Source: an uncultured Cloacibacillus sp.
GTDB lineage: Bacteria; Synergistota; Synergistia; Synergistales; Synergistaceae
Length of the DNA: 7,522 nt
Reading direction: 5' to 3'
NCBI GenBank assembly: GCA_934511335.1
Contig: CAKSWL010000094.1
Location: forward strand, 1 to 7,522
In this document: piece after piece, positions 1 through 6,224 of the stretch
Position numbering within the stretch: position 1 is the first letter of the stretch
Layout of the letters: each line of letters opens with the position of its first letter
The notes under the pieces: model-generated
Told to the model about the DNA's origin: nothing
The model's database searches: none
What the model saw: only the letters and a program-made list of their open reading frames with translations
Program-made: the position numbers and the translations under genes

Positions 1-794
1 TAGATTTCTCTTCTTCTGGCGATCCTTTCTTCCAGATGGCGCATTTGTCCGCGGCCGACGGCGGCCAACAGGTTGCTCATACGGTAGTTGTAGCCTATCT
101 CCGTATGCTCGTACCAGGGGGCGCCGTCTCTGGCCTGGGTCGCCCAGAAGCGGGCTTTTTGGATGTATTCGTCGTCGGAGAGGAGCATACCGCCGCCGGA
201 GGTGGTGATTATCTTGTTGCCGTTGTAGGAGTAGACGCCGACTTTGCCGAAAGAGCCGCATTTTTTGCCGTCGTACGACGCGCCTAACGCCTCGGCGGCG
301 TCTTCCAGTATGGGGACGTTGTATTTATCGCAGATGGCGCAGATCTCGTCCATTTTCGGCGGTTGTCCGTAGAGCTCGGCTACAATGACGCATTTAGGCA
401 TTTGCCCGGTATTTACAGCGTCGTCGAAGGCCTTTTGCAGCGCTTGCGGCGACATATTCCACGTCTTTTCGTCGGAATCGATGAAGACCGGCGTCGCTTT
501 CTGATAGATTGCCGGGGCGACGGAGGCGATGAAGGTGAGGGTGGAGCAGAATACGACGTCGCCCTCTTTCACGCCAAGCAGCCTCAGCCCCAAATGTATC
601 GCGGCGCTGCCGCTGGATAGGGCCAGCGACGCCTTGACGCCGGCAAATTCGGCGGTCTCTTTTTCAAAGGCGTCGACATGCGGCCCCAACGGGGCGATCC
701 AGTTGGAGTCAAAGGCTTCTTTGACGTAGGTCAGCTCGTCCCCGCTCATGTGAGGGTAGGAAAGCAGTATGCGTTTATCAGGCTTCTTGTTCAC
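1..794 (-). CDS. pglE: PglE/EpsN-type UDP-4-keto-sugar aminotransferase (DegT/DnrJ/EryC1/StrS family), 3' end cut by window edge
   Basis: A PLP-dependent aminotransferase that should transfer an amino group, usually from glutamate, to C4 of UDP-4-keto-6-deoxy-GlcNAc, giving UDP-4-amino-4,6-dideoxy-GlcNAc in the cytoplasm. 264 residues are visible; the family is usually about 380-390 residues, so the C-terminal third lies beyond position 1. Visible marks: the N-terminal SNWIAPLGPHVDAFE block (29-43), SSGSAAIHLGLRL (60-72), the PLP-pyridine-binding aspartate in LEDAAEALG (D165), and the Schiff-base lysine in YSYNGNKIITTSGGG (K194). These match, from memory, C. jejuni PglE and B. subtilis EpsN. 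The start is GTG at 794-792: it overlaps the dehydratase stop by four bases (GTGA) and has AAGGAGG eight bases upstream. Translation is therefore probably coupled to the upstream gene. The fold is sure; the exact sugar (PglE/EpsN versus a related 4-aminotransferase such as PseC or LegC type) is likely but inferred from similarity and the neighbour. Confidence 0.9.
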   Translation of the reverse strand, partial: MNKKPDKRILLSYPHMSGDELTYVKEAFDSNWIAPLGPHVDAFEKETAEFAGVKASLALSSGSAAIHLGLRLLGVKEGDVVFCSTLTFIASVAPAIYQKATPVFIDSDEKTWNMSPQALQKAFDDAVNTGQMPKCVIVAELYGQPPKMDEICAICDKYNVPILEDAAEALGASYDGKKCGSFGKVGVYSYNGNKIITTSGGGMLLSDDEYIQKARFWATQARDGAPWYEHTEIGYNYRMSNLLAAVGRGQMRHLEERIARRREI

Positions 795-2698
795 TTATCC
801 TTCCTCCTTCTATGATGGTCGCCGTTGCTTTCTATACGATTTATTTCACAGCCAAGCGTTAGGATTTCTTTTTTTAAATCAAATCCAGAAAGACGTCTGT
901 TTACAGCCGAGGCTAATATCCTCTCTACCTCAGGCAGGATGCACGCCGCTTCCGGGATCAATTTGCTTTTGAATATTTTTGCGTGGCTGGTGGGCTCCAC
1001 GTGGCCGGCGTCGTAGAAGAGCTCTTCATAGAGCTTTTCTCCTGGGCGGATGCCGGTGTATTGTATTTGGATATCCCTGTGCGGTTCGTAGCCGTGCAGG
1101 CGGATAAGGGTCTCCGCCATTTCGGAGATGTTGACCGGTTCGCCCATGTCGAGGACGAAGAGCTCGCCGCCCTCCCCCATCGCGCCGGCCTGGAGCACGA
1201 GGCTGACGGCCTCGGGGATGAGCATGAAGTAGCGCTTCATCTGCGGGTGGGTGACGGTCAAGGGGCCGCCGGCGGCGATCTGGCGCTCGAACTTCGGCAC
1301 GACGCTGCCGCGGCTGCCTAATACGTTGCCGAAACGGACGGCCATGTATTTCGTTCCGGGATATTCCCGCTGCACGGAGAACAGCAGCCGCTCGGCGGCG
1401 CGTTTGGTCGCCCCCATTACGCTTGTGGGGCGCACCGCTTTGTCGGTGGAGATCATCACAAAACGCTCTGCGTGATGCCTTCCGGCGAGCGCGGCGATCT
1501 TCCACGTGCCAAAGGCATTGACGCGCAGCGCCTCGCGCGGATTGTCTTCCATCAGCGGCACATGCTTGTGGGCTCCGGCGTGGAAGACAACCTGCGGTGA
1601 AAATTCCTCAAATACCGCGCTCATCGCCGCCTCATCGGCGATATCGGCAATGATCGGCGTCACGGGGATCGTGTTGCCCGCCTCGGCGAGGGCTTCCATC
1701 AACAGGTAGATCGACTGCTCTCCGTGGCCGAGGGCGAGCAGCCGCTGGGGAGCGCGGAAGAGCACCTGGCGGCAGACCTCCGAACCGATGGAGCCGCCCG
1801 CGCCGGTGACGAGCACCGTTTTGCCGCCGATCAGCGACTTGATGTTTTCGTCGTCAAGCTTGATCGGTTCGCGGCGGAGCAGGTCTTCAAGGTTTACGGA
1901 GCGAAGGCGGCTGACGCTCACCTGACCGTCGGCCAAGGTGAGCAGGCTGGGCAAAATCCTCACCTTAACGCCGAGAGGTGAGAGTATTTTCAAAAATTCT
2001 TTTATCTGAGTGCCAGAAGCAGACGGTATCGCAACAAGGACGACATCTATTTTATGCAGCTTTACGATTTCAGGAATATCATCGCGTGTGCCAAGCACCT
2101 TCAGGGAGGCGACCGTCATATTCGACAGATCTCTATTGTCATCGATGAAGCCAACGATGTGAATGACATCAGAATGCCTGCGAAGGTCCCTCGCCAAAGT
2201 CACTCCCGCGTCGCCGGCGCCTATTATCAGCGCCCGCTCCCCCACCGCGGGCAATATCTGCGTATTCACCAAAGACAGACGCATTGCGGCGCGCACGGCG
2301 ATGAGGAGGATAAAAGCCGACAACAGCATGATTATCAAGGTAGACCGAGGTACAATGAACATCTTGAAGATAAATTTTACGAGGAGAAAAGCTGCCGCGC
2401 CAGCAATATAACAGCGTACAAGCCTGACGTATTCTCCAATACTCGCACGCGGCCAAAGAATAGTATACATCTTGCCTATTGTCATTGAAAAAAGCATTAT
2501 CAACGAAAATACTGCGGCTATCCCAAGAAAATCGCCAAAATACCGAAAGTCCTCGCCGAGATAGTAAGAAAGTCTCATTGAATAACCGATAAACACAGAA
2601 AAGACGAGGGATAAAAAATCGAGCACGACAAGCCGGCGATTTCTCATCCCCCACCATAAAAATATGCTGGATAAATTAATTTCTCTTTTTTTTGCCAT
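791..2698 (-). CDS. pglF: PglF/CapD/EpsC-type membrane-anchored UDP-GlcNAc 4,6-dehydratase
   Basis: A nucleotide-sugar dehydratase that removes water across C4-C6 of UDP-GlcNAc to give the 4-keto-6-deoxy sugar, using bound NAD+, at the inner face of the membrane. The chosen product is 635 residues. Hydrophobic segments at about 23-45, 59-77, 97-116 and 121-141 form the membrane anchor. A first Rossmann domain follows (GAGDAG, 160-165), then the catalytic CapD domain: NAD-binding TGAGGSIG (298-305), the AHKHVPLMED block (376-385), the T418-D419-K420 catalytic motif, the M428xxxK432 pair that replaces YxxxK in this family, and RFGNVLGS (455-462). Length and domain order are those of full-length PglF/CapD-type enzymes. 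ATG at 2698 is preferred; an in-frame GTG at 2743 would add 15 residues but has no ribosome site and would run through the inverted repeat. The stop overlaps the aminotransferase start. GC content changes sharply within the gene (see findings). Confidence 0.93.
   Translation of the reverse strand: MAKKREINLSSIFLWWGMRNRRLVVLDFLSLVFSVFIGYSMRLSYYLGEDFRYFGDFLGIAAVFSLIMLFSMTIGKMYTILWPRASIGEYVRLVRCYIAGAAAFLLVKFIFKMFIVPRSTLIIMLLSAFILLIAVRAAMRLSLVNTQILPAVGERALIIGAGDAGVTLARDLRRHSDVIHIVGFIDDNRDLSNMTVASLKVLGTRDDIPEIVKLHKIDVVLVAIPSASGTQIKEFLKILSPLGVKVRILPSLLTLADGQVSVSRLRSVNLEDLLRREPIKLDDENIKSLIGGKTVLVTGAGGSIGSEVCRQVLFRAPQRLLALGHGEQSIYLLMEALAEAGNTIPVTPIIADIADEAAMSAVFEEFSPQVVFHAGAHKHVPLMEDNPREALRVNAFGTWKIAALAGRHHAERFVMISTDKAVRPTSVMGATKRAAERLLFSVQREYPGTKYMAVRFGNVLGSRGSVVPKFERQIAAGGPLTVTHPQMKRYFMLIPEAVSLVLQAGAMGEGGELFVLDMGEPVNISEMAETLIRLHGYEPHRDIQIQYTGIRPGEKLYEELFYDAGHVEPTSHAKIFKSKLIPEAACILPEVERILASAVNRRLSGFDLKKEILTLGCEINRIESNGDHHRRRKDK
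803..809 (-). promoter_or_regulatory. Shine-Dalgarno site for the aminotransferase, inside the dehydratase gene
   Basis: AAGGAGG on the minus strand lies eight bases before the GTG start at 794-792. It is embedded in the last codons of the dehydratase, where it encodes part of an Arg-Arg-Arg-Lys tail. This near-perfect site decides the GTG start and supports coupled translation across the GTGA overlap at 791-794. Confidence 0.8.
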
Positions 2699-2705
2699 GA
2701 TATAC

Positions 2706-2731
2706 CCGCATGATTTTAACTTTTCATGCGG
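2706..2731 (-). promoter_or_regulatory. Perfect 8-bp inverted repeat (leader hairpin or operator) just before the dehydratase start
   Basis: CCGCATGA at 2706-2713 and TCATGCGG at 2724-2731 are exact reverse complements around a 10-base AT-rich loop. Four more A-T pairs are possible beyond a small bulge. The proximal arm ends seven bases before the ATG at 2698. The only weak ribosome-site-like run (GCGGG, 2705-2709 on the minus strand) sits mostly inside that arm, so folding would hide it. No T-run follows on either strand, so a terminator is unlikely. A protein-binding operator is the alternative. The AT-rich 2739-2770 just upstream could hold the promoter, but I cannot fix good -35/-10 boxes there. 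Confidence 0.5.
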
Positions 2732-2770
2732 ATATGATAACACATTTATATAAAATAATAAATCAATATG

Positions 2771-3898
2771 TTACCCCAGATAGGCCAGCAGCGCGCCTCC
2801 GGCGAGCACGGAGCCGATCTGCCCCGCGACGTTGGCGCCGACGGCGTGCATCAGCAGGTGGTTGGTCGGGTCCGCCTTTTGTCCCAGCCGCTGGATGGTG
2901 CGCGCGGCCATCGGGAAGGCGGATATCCCCGCCGCGCCGATCATCGGGTTGATGCGCTGCGCCTTCGGCAGGAAGAGGTTCAGCAGCTTTGCGGTGAGCA
3001 CGCCGCCTACGGTGTCAAGCACGAAGGCGACGAGTCCCATCGCGATTATCACGAGGGTGTTCATATTGACGAACTTCTCGCCCGTCATCGTCGCGGCGAT
3101 CGAAAAACCCAGCAATATCGTCACAATATTGGCGAGTTCGTTCTGTGCGGCGTTTGAAAGGCGGTCCGTCACGCCGCTGACGCGCAGCAGGTTGCCGAAC
3201 ATGACGAAGCCGAGCAGCGACACGGAGGCGGGCGCGATGATGCCGCCTATTATCGTGATGAATATCGGGAAGAGGACGAGCGTCCGATACGATACGGGCC
3301 TGTCCGCGTAAGGCATTTTCATGCAGCGTTCGTTATGCGTCGTGAGGGCCATGATGACCGGCGGCTGGATAAGCGGCACCAGGGCCATGTAAGTATAGGC
3401 GGCCACCGATATCGGTCCCAGCAGGTTCGGCGCAAAGCGCGTCGAGACGTATATCGAGGTCGGCCCGTCGGCGGCGCCGATGATGCCGATCGAGGCGGCT
3501 TCGTATATGTCGTAGCCGAAGAAAAGCGCAAGCCCCATCGTAAGGAATATCCCCGCCTGGGCGGTAAGGCCGAAGAGGAACATCTTCGGATTGGCAAGCA
3601 GCGGCGTAAAGTCACACATCGCACCTACGGCGATCAATATCAACAGCGGCAGGATCTCGCTTGCGATCCCGAGCTTGAAAAACATTGAGAGCGCCCCCTC
3701 GATCAGCTTGCCGCCCGCCATCTGGTCCAGCGCGGAAGAGAGGGGAAGGTTTACGAGTATCGTGCCAAAGCCCATCGGCAGAAGCAGGTTCGGTTCGAAC
3801 TCTTTTTTGACCGCAAGATAGATCAGCAACCCTCCTACGCCCATCATCACAAAGCTCTGCCACGTTACAGCCTCAAATGTGTGGATAAAAAAATCCAT
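2771..3898 (-). CDS. oadB: Sodium-ion-translocating decarboxylase beta subunit (OadB/MmdB/GcdB family)
   Basis: The integral membrane subunit that couples decarboxylation of biotin-bound CO2 to Na+ export in oxaloacetate, methylmalonyl-CoA or glutaconyl-CoA decarboxylases. The 375 residues match the short MmdB/GcdB form rather than the roughly 430-residue Klebsiella OadB. Family marks: GAADGPTSIYVSTRFAPN (141-158) with the conserved DGPT whose aspartate (D144) belongs to the Na+/H+ path, the following GPISVAAYTYMALVPLIQPP (161-180), NPMIGAAGISAFPMAAR (317-333) and GANVAGQIGS (354-363). Many hydrophobic stretches cover the whole chain. The start is ATG at 3898; AAGGAG is 13 bases upstream and a closer GGAG abuts the start, so the ribosome site is not ideal. 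No alpha (carboxyltransferase), gamma or biotin-carrier gene is nearby, so the substrate cannot be told. It may be transcribed with the downstream sugar genes, since no clear terminator separates them. Confidence 0.95.
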   Translation of the reverse strand: MDFFIHTFEAVTWQSFVMMGVGGLLIYLAVKKEFEPNLLLPMGFGTILVNLPLSSALDQMAGGKLIEGALSMFFKLGIASEILPLLILIAVGAMCDFTPLLANPKMFLFGLTAQAGIFLTMGLALFFGYDIYEAASIGIIGAADGPTSIYVSTRFAPNLLGPISVAAYTYMALVPLIQPPVIMALTTHNERCMKMPYADRPVSYRTLVLFPIFITIIGGIIAPASVSLLGFVMFGNLLRVSGVTDRLSNAAQNELANIVTILLGFSIAATMTGEKFVNMNTLVIIAMGLVAFVLDTVGGVLTAKLLNLFLPKAQRINPMIGAAGISAFPMAARTIQRLGQKADPTNHLLMHAVGANVAGQIGSVLAGGALLAYLG

Positions 3899-3943
3899 TC
3901 TCCGCTCACATCTCCTTGATTAACTTTTTCTAACGCACACTGT

Positions 3944-3973
3944 ATCATAAAAACGGCAAAAGTGAGCCGTCCA
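3944..3973 (-). promoter_or_regulatory. oadB: Candidate promoter for the decarboxylase beta subunit gene
   Basis: On the minus strand TGGACG (3968-3973, 4/6 to TTGACA) and TATGAT (3944-3949, 5/6 to TATAAT) are 18 bases apart. This would start transcription near 3937, with a leader of about 38 bases. The -35 box lies in the centre of a small dyad, GTGAG (3962-3966) and CTCAC (3975-3979), which could be an operator. A second small dyad, ACGGC/GCCGT (3953-3957/3966-3970), lies in the spacer. This is pattern reading only. Confidence 0.35.
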
Positions 3974-3998
3974 TCTCACACACTATGTAAAAAAATCG

Positions 3999-4020
3999 TG
4001 TACAATAGAGCCGGTGTACA
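3999..4020 (+). promoter_or_regulatory. Candidate -10 box and TGTACA-N10-TGTACA operator for the transporter operon
   Basis: TACAAT at 4001-4006 is a good -10 box; 17 bases upstream there is no good -35, so an activator may be needed. It overlaps one of two identical TGTACA palindromes (3999-4004 and 4015-4020), separated by 10 bases, with GTGTACA repeated exactly at a 16-base period. The second copy falls just past the predicted start site near 4013. This would suit a repressor site over -10 and +1. The regulator is unknown. Confidence 0.4.
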
Positions 4021-4027
4021 GGGAGGG
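4021..4027 (+). promoter_or_regulatory. Shine-Dalgarno site that fixes the start of the first DMT transporter
   Basis: GGGAGGG lies seven bases before ATG 4035. An in-frame GTG at 4014 lies upstream of this site and overlaps the candidate transcription start, so the ATG is preferred. Confidence 0.7.
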
Positions 4028-4034
4028 TCCGCCG

Positions 4035-4967
4035 ATGCCGTTATGGGGTTTTCTGCTCAGTTTTCTTGCCGCCGCGATGTGGGCCGCGTCGCCCATCATG
4101 GTCAATCATGGCGTTGCAATATCAAGATGTTCAATACATGAGATAAACCCTTTCCGGGCCGTCGCCTTTTTTATCGCCTCGCTCGCCATCGCGTTGATAT
4201 ATACCGGCGGAAAGATGACCTTCGTCGCCTCGCCGCTCGTCTATTTCTATGTCCTAGCCGGCGTCTCGGCCGGCTACCTGTTCGGAGACCTATTATACTT
4301 CACCGCCATCCGCGAGATCGGCGTCAGCCTCGCCGTGCCGGTAGCAAACGGCTATCCAATCCTAGTGGTTTTCACCTCTTGGCTGCTGCTCGGCGAGCCG
4401 GTGACGCTGAAGCTCCTGTGGGGCGTCGCCGTCGTCGTTTCCGGCATCCTGTTGCTGCGCTTCGGCGGCAAGAAGAGTAATGAGACGGATGACGCCGCGC
4501 GCTTGATCCACGATAAACGCCGGCTGATGAAGGGCTTCATTTTCGCTATCGCCGCGGGGGGGCTATGGGCGATCTCGTCGCCGCTGACAAAGCTCGCGAT
4601 AATCACCTCCGGACTCAGCGCGATCGAAATAACCTTCTACCGCTCCATCGCCTTTCTCCTCATCTCCGTCGCCGCGCGCTTCGTCACCGTAAAATACCGC
4701 CCCGCCGTGACTATCCCCCTGCGGCGGGTATCCCCCGTTGCGGCGCTTTACTTCGCGGGAGCCGCCTTTATCGGCCTCTGCCTCGGCTCCATCGCCTACG
4801 CCGCCTGCCTCGCGGCGATGCCGGTGGCGATCGTCACGGCGATTGCGGCGACCAGCCCGCTCATCGCCGCGCTCTTCGGCCACTTCGCCCTCAGGGAGCG
4901 GCTGATGAGGCTGCAGTGGACGGGGATCGCCCTTATCATCGCGGGCTCCGTGATCGTGGGGATCTAG
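4035..4967 (+). CDS. DMT superfamily (EamA) permease, first gene of a three-transporter operon
   Basis: A 310-residue inner-membrane permease of the drug/metabolite transporter superfamily, members of which mostly export amino acids, nucleosides or other metabolites. Two EamA repeats are visible, about 2-141 and 165-309, about five hydrophobic helices each, joined by a charged linker (146-166). The repeats share the same ending: LLGEPVTLKLLWGVAVVVSG (118-137) and LRERLMRLQWTGIALIIAGS (286-305), the usual glutamate-containing turn before the last helix. The length is typical for a ten-helix member. The next gene starts three bases after the stop, so the two are surely cotranscribed. The substrate cannot be read from the sequence, and direction is inferred from the family only. 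Confidence 0.9.
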   Translation: MPLWGFLLSFLAAAMWAASPIMVNHGVAISRCSIHEINPFRAVAFFIASLAIALIYTGGKMTFVASPLVYFYVLAGVSAGYLFGDLLYFTAIREIGVSLAVPVANGYPILVVFTSWLLLGEPVTLKLLWGVAVVVSGILLLRFGGKKSNETDDAARLIHDKRRLMKGFIFAIAAGGLWAISSPLTKLAIITSGLSAIEITFYRSIAFLLISVAARFVTVKYRPAVTIPLRRVSPVAALYFAGAAFIGLCLGSIAYAACLAAMPVAIVTAIAATSPLIAALFGHFALRERLMRLQWTGIALIIAGSVIVGI

Positions 4968-4970
4968 ACG

Positions 4971-6224
4971 ATGATCTTCCCGAACGCGCTGAGAGCGCTT
5001 AATTACAGAAATTACAGATTATTCTTCGCGGCGCAGACCATCTCCATGACCGGCCTGTGGATGCACCGCGTGGCCGTCGGCTGGCTCGTCTTCCGCCTCA
5101 CAGATTCCAACAGCGCCCTCGGCCTGATGGATTTTGTCGCCTCGCTGCCGATATGTCTGCTCTCACCCCTCGCAGGGGCGGTGATAGAACGGCTGGACCT
5201 GCGGAAGACCCTCTTCTACCTGCAGGCCGGGTGTATGTGCATCGCCTTCACGCTCGCCTTTTTCACGCTTACGGAGCTGATAACCTTCCGCCTCGTGATC
5301 ATTCTGGCCGTTTCGCGCGGGATGATCGACGCCTTCGAACTGCCGACGCGCTATTCCCTCGTATCTTATATGGTGGGGAGCAAGGATGACGTCGCAAACG
5401 CCGTCGCGCTCAATTCGACGCTCTTCAACACCGCGCGTATGATCGGCCCAACCGTCGGCGGCTTCGTCATTCACGCCTTCGGCGAGAGCTTTTGCTTCTT
5501 CTCCAACGGCTTCTGCTATCTGTCGACGCTCGGGGCGCTGCGCATGATGCGGATGAAAAGGCCTCCCATCGGCAAGACCGGCGGCAAGAGCCACCCGCTG
5601 CGCGATACCTGGGAAGGGATGAAAATGGCGCGCCGCTTCGTACCTTACCGTTATTTCCTCACGCTGATCACGATCACGGGATTCTTCTCCTTCCCCTCGA
5701 TCGTCCTCATGCCGGCGATGGCGAAGAGCATCCTGCACGGCAGCCCAAAGACCCTCGGCCTGCTGCTGATGGGGGTCGCCGTCGGCGCGCTCGCGGGCTC
5801 TCTTTTGATGGCCTCGCGCAAAACCACCGCCGATTATTCGTGGTGGTGCACGCGCACCTGCCTCGGCTTCGGGATCTCGGTGATGCTCTTCTCGCTGTCG
5901 CGCAGCATCCCGCTCGGCATCGCCCTCGCCGCTCCCGTCGGCTTCTGCATGGTCACCTGCACCATCGCCTGCAACACCCTGATGCAGACGATGAGCAGCG
6001 ACGCCAGCCGCAGCCGCATCATGGCGCTCTATACGCTCGCCATCGTCGGCATCCCGCCGTTCGGCAGCCTGCTTTCGGGAAAACTCGGCGACCTCGTCGG
6101 CACCGCCTGGGCGCTCTTCATCTGCGGGGGATTCTGCACCGCTTTCGCCTATCACTTTATGAAAAAAATTGATAAGGTAAACTACCAAATACTGCGTGCG
6201 CTGAAGCGTGAGGGGGCGCTATGA
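4971..6224 (+). CDS. MFS permease, MFS_3/DHA3 (EntS-like) family
   Basis: A 417-residue major facilitator transporter, probably a proton-driven exporter in the inner membrane. The start LNYRNYRLFFAAQTISMTGLW (10-30) is the signature opening of the MFS_3 family. A motif-A-like loop with acidic and basic residues (GAVIERLDLRKTL, 69-81) follows. The family block LNSTLFNTARMIGPTVGG (147-164) carries the R-x-x-GP motif. A basic central loop (192-225) separates the two halves, and SRSRIMALYTLAIVGIPPFG (346-365) is the conserved C-half block. EntS-like members export siderophores or drugs, but others have unknown substrates, and nothing here points to siderophore synthesis. A weak GGGG ribosome site lies nine bases before the ATG. 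The stop codon overlaps the next start as ATGA. Confidence 0.92.
   Translation: MIFPNALRALNYRNYRLFFAAQTISMTGLWMHRVAVGWLVFRLTDSNSALGLMDFVASLPICLLSPLAGAVIERLDLRKTLFYLQAGCMCIAFTLAFFTLTELITFRLVIILAVSRGMIDAFELPTRYSLVSYMVGSKDDVANAVALNSTLFNTARMIGPTVGGFVIHAFGESFCFFSNGFCYLSTLGALRMMRMKRPPIGKTGGKSHPLRDTWEGMKMARRFVPYRYFLTLITITGFFSFPSIVLMPAMAKSILHGSPKTLGLLLMGVAVGALAGSLLMASRKTTADYSWWCTRTCLGFGISVMLFSLSRSIPLGIALAAPVGFCMVTCTIACNTLMQTMSSDASRSRIMALYTLAIVGIPPFGSLLSGKLGDLVGTAWALFICGGFCTAFAYHFMKKIDKVNYQILRALKREGAL

Noticed and set aside
1026..1505. Minus-strand frame of about 159 codons inside the dehydratase gene
   Set aside because: It is an out-of-frame reading of the CapD catalytic domain, very rich in Arg, with no ribosome site.
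2699..2743. GTG start at 2743 for the dehydratase (15 extra residues)
   Set aside because: It has no ribosome site and would translate the inverted repeat; the ATG product starts at a typical family N-terminus.
4014..4034. Upstream GTG start for the first DMT gene (seven extra residues)
   Set aside because: The Shine-Dalgarno site lies downstream of that GTG, and the GTG overlaps the predicted transcription start; ATG 4035 has ideal spacing.
5163..6188. Long open minus-strand frame (about 340 codons) opposite the MFS gene
   Set aside because: The translation is rich in Arg, Glu, Gly and Ala with no domain or hydrophobic pattern. It is the antisense shadow of a GC-rich gene with clear MFS motifs.
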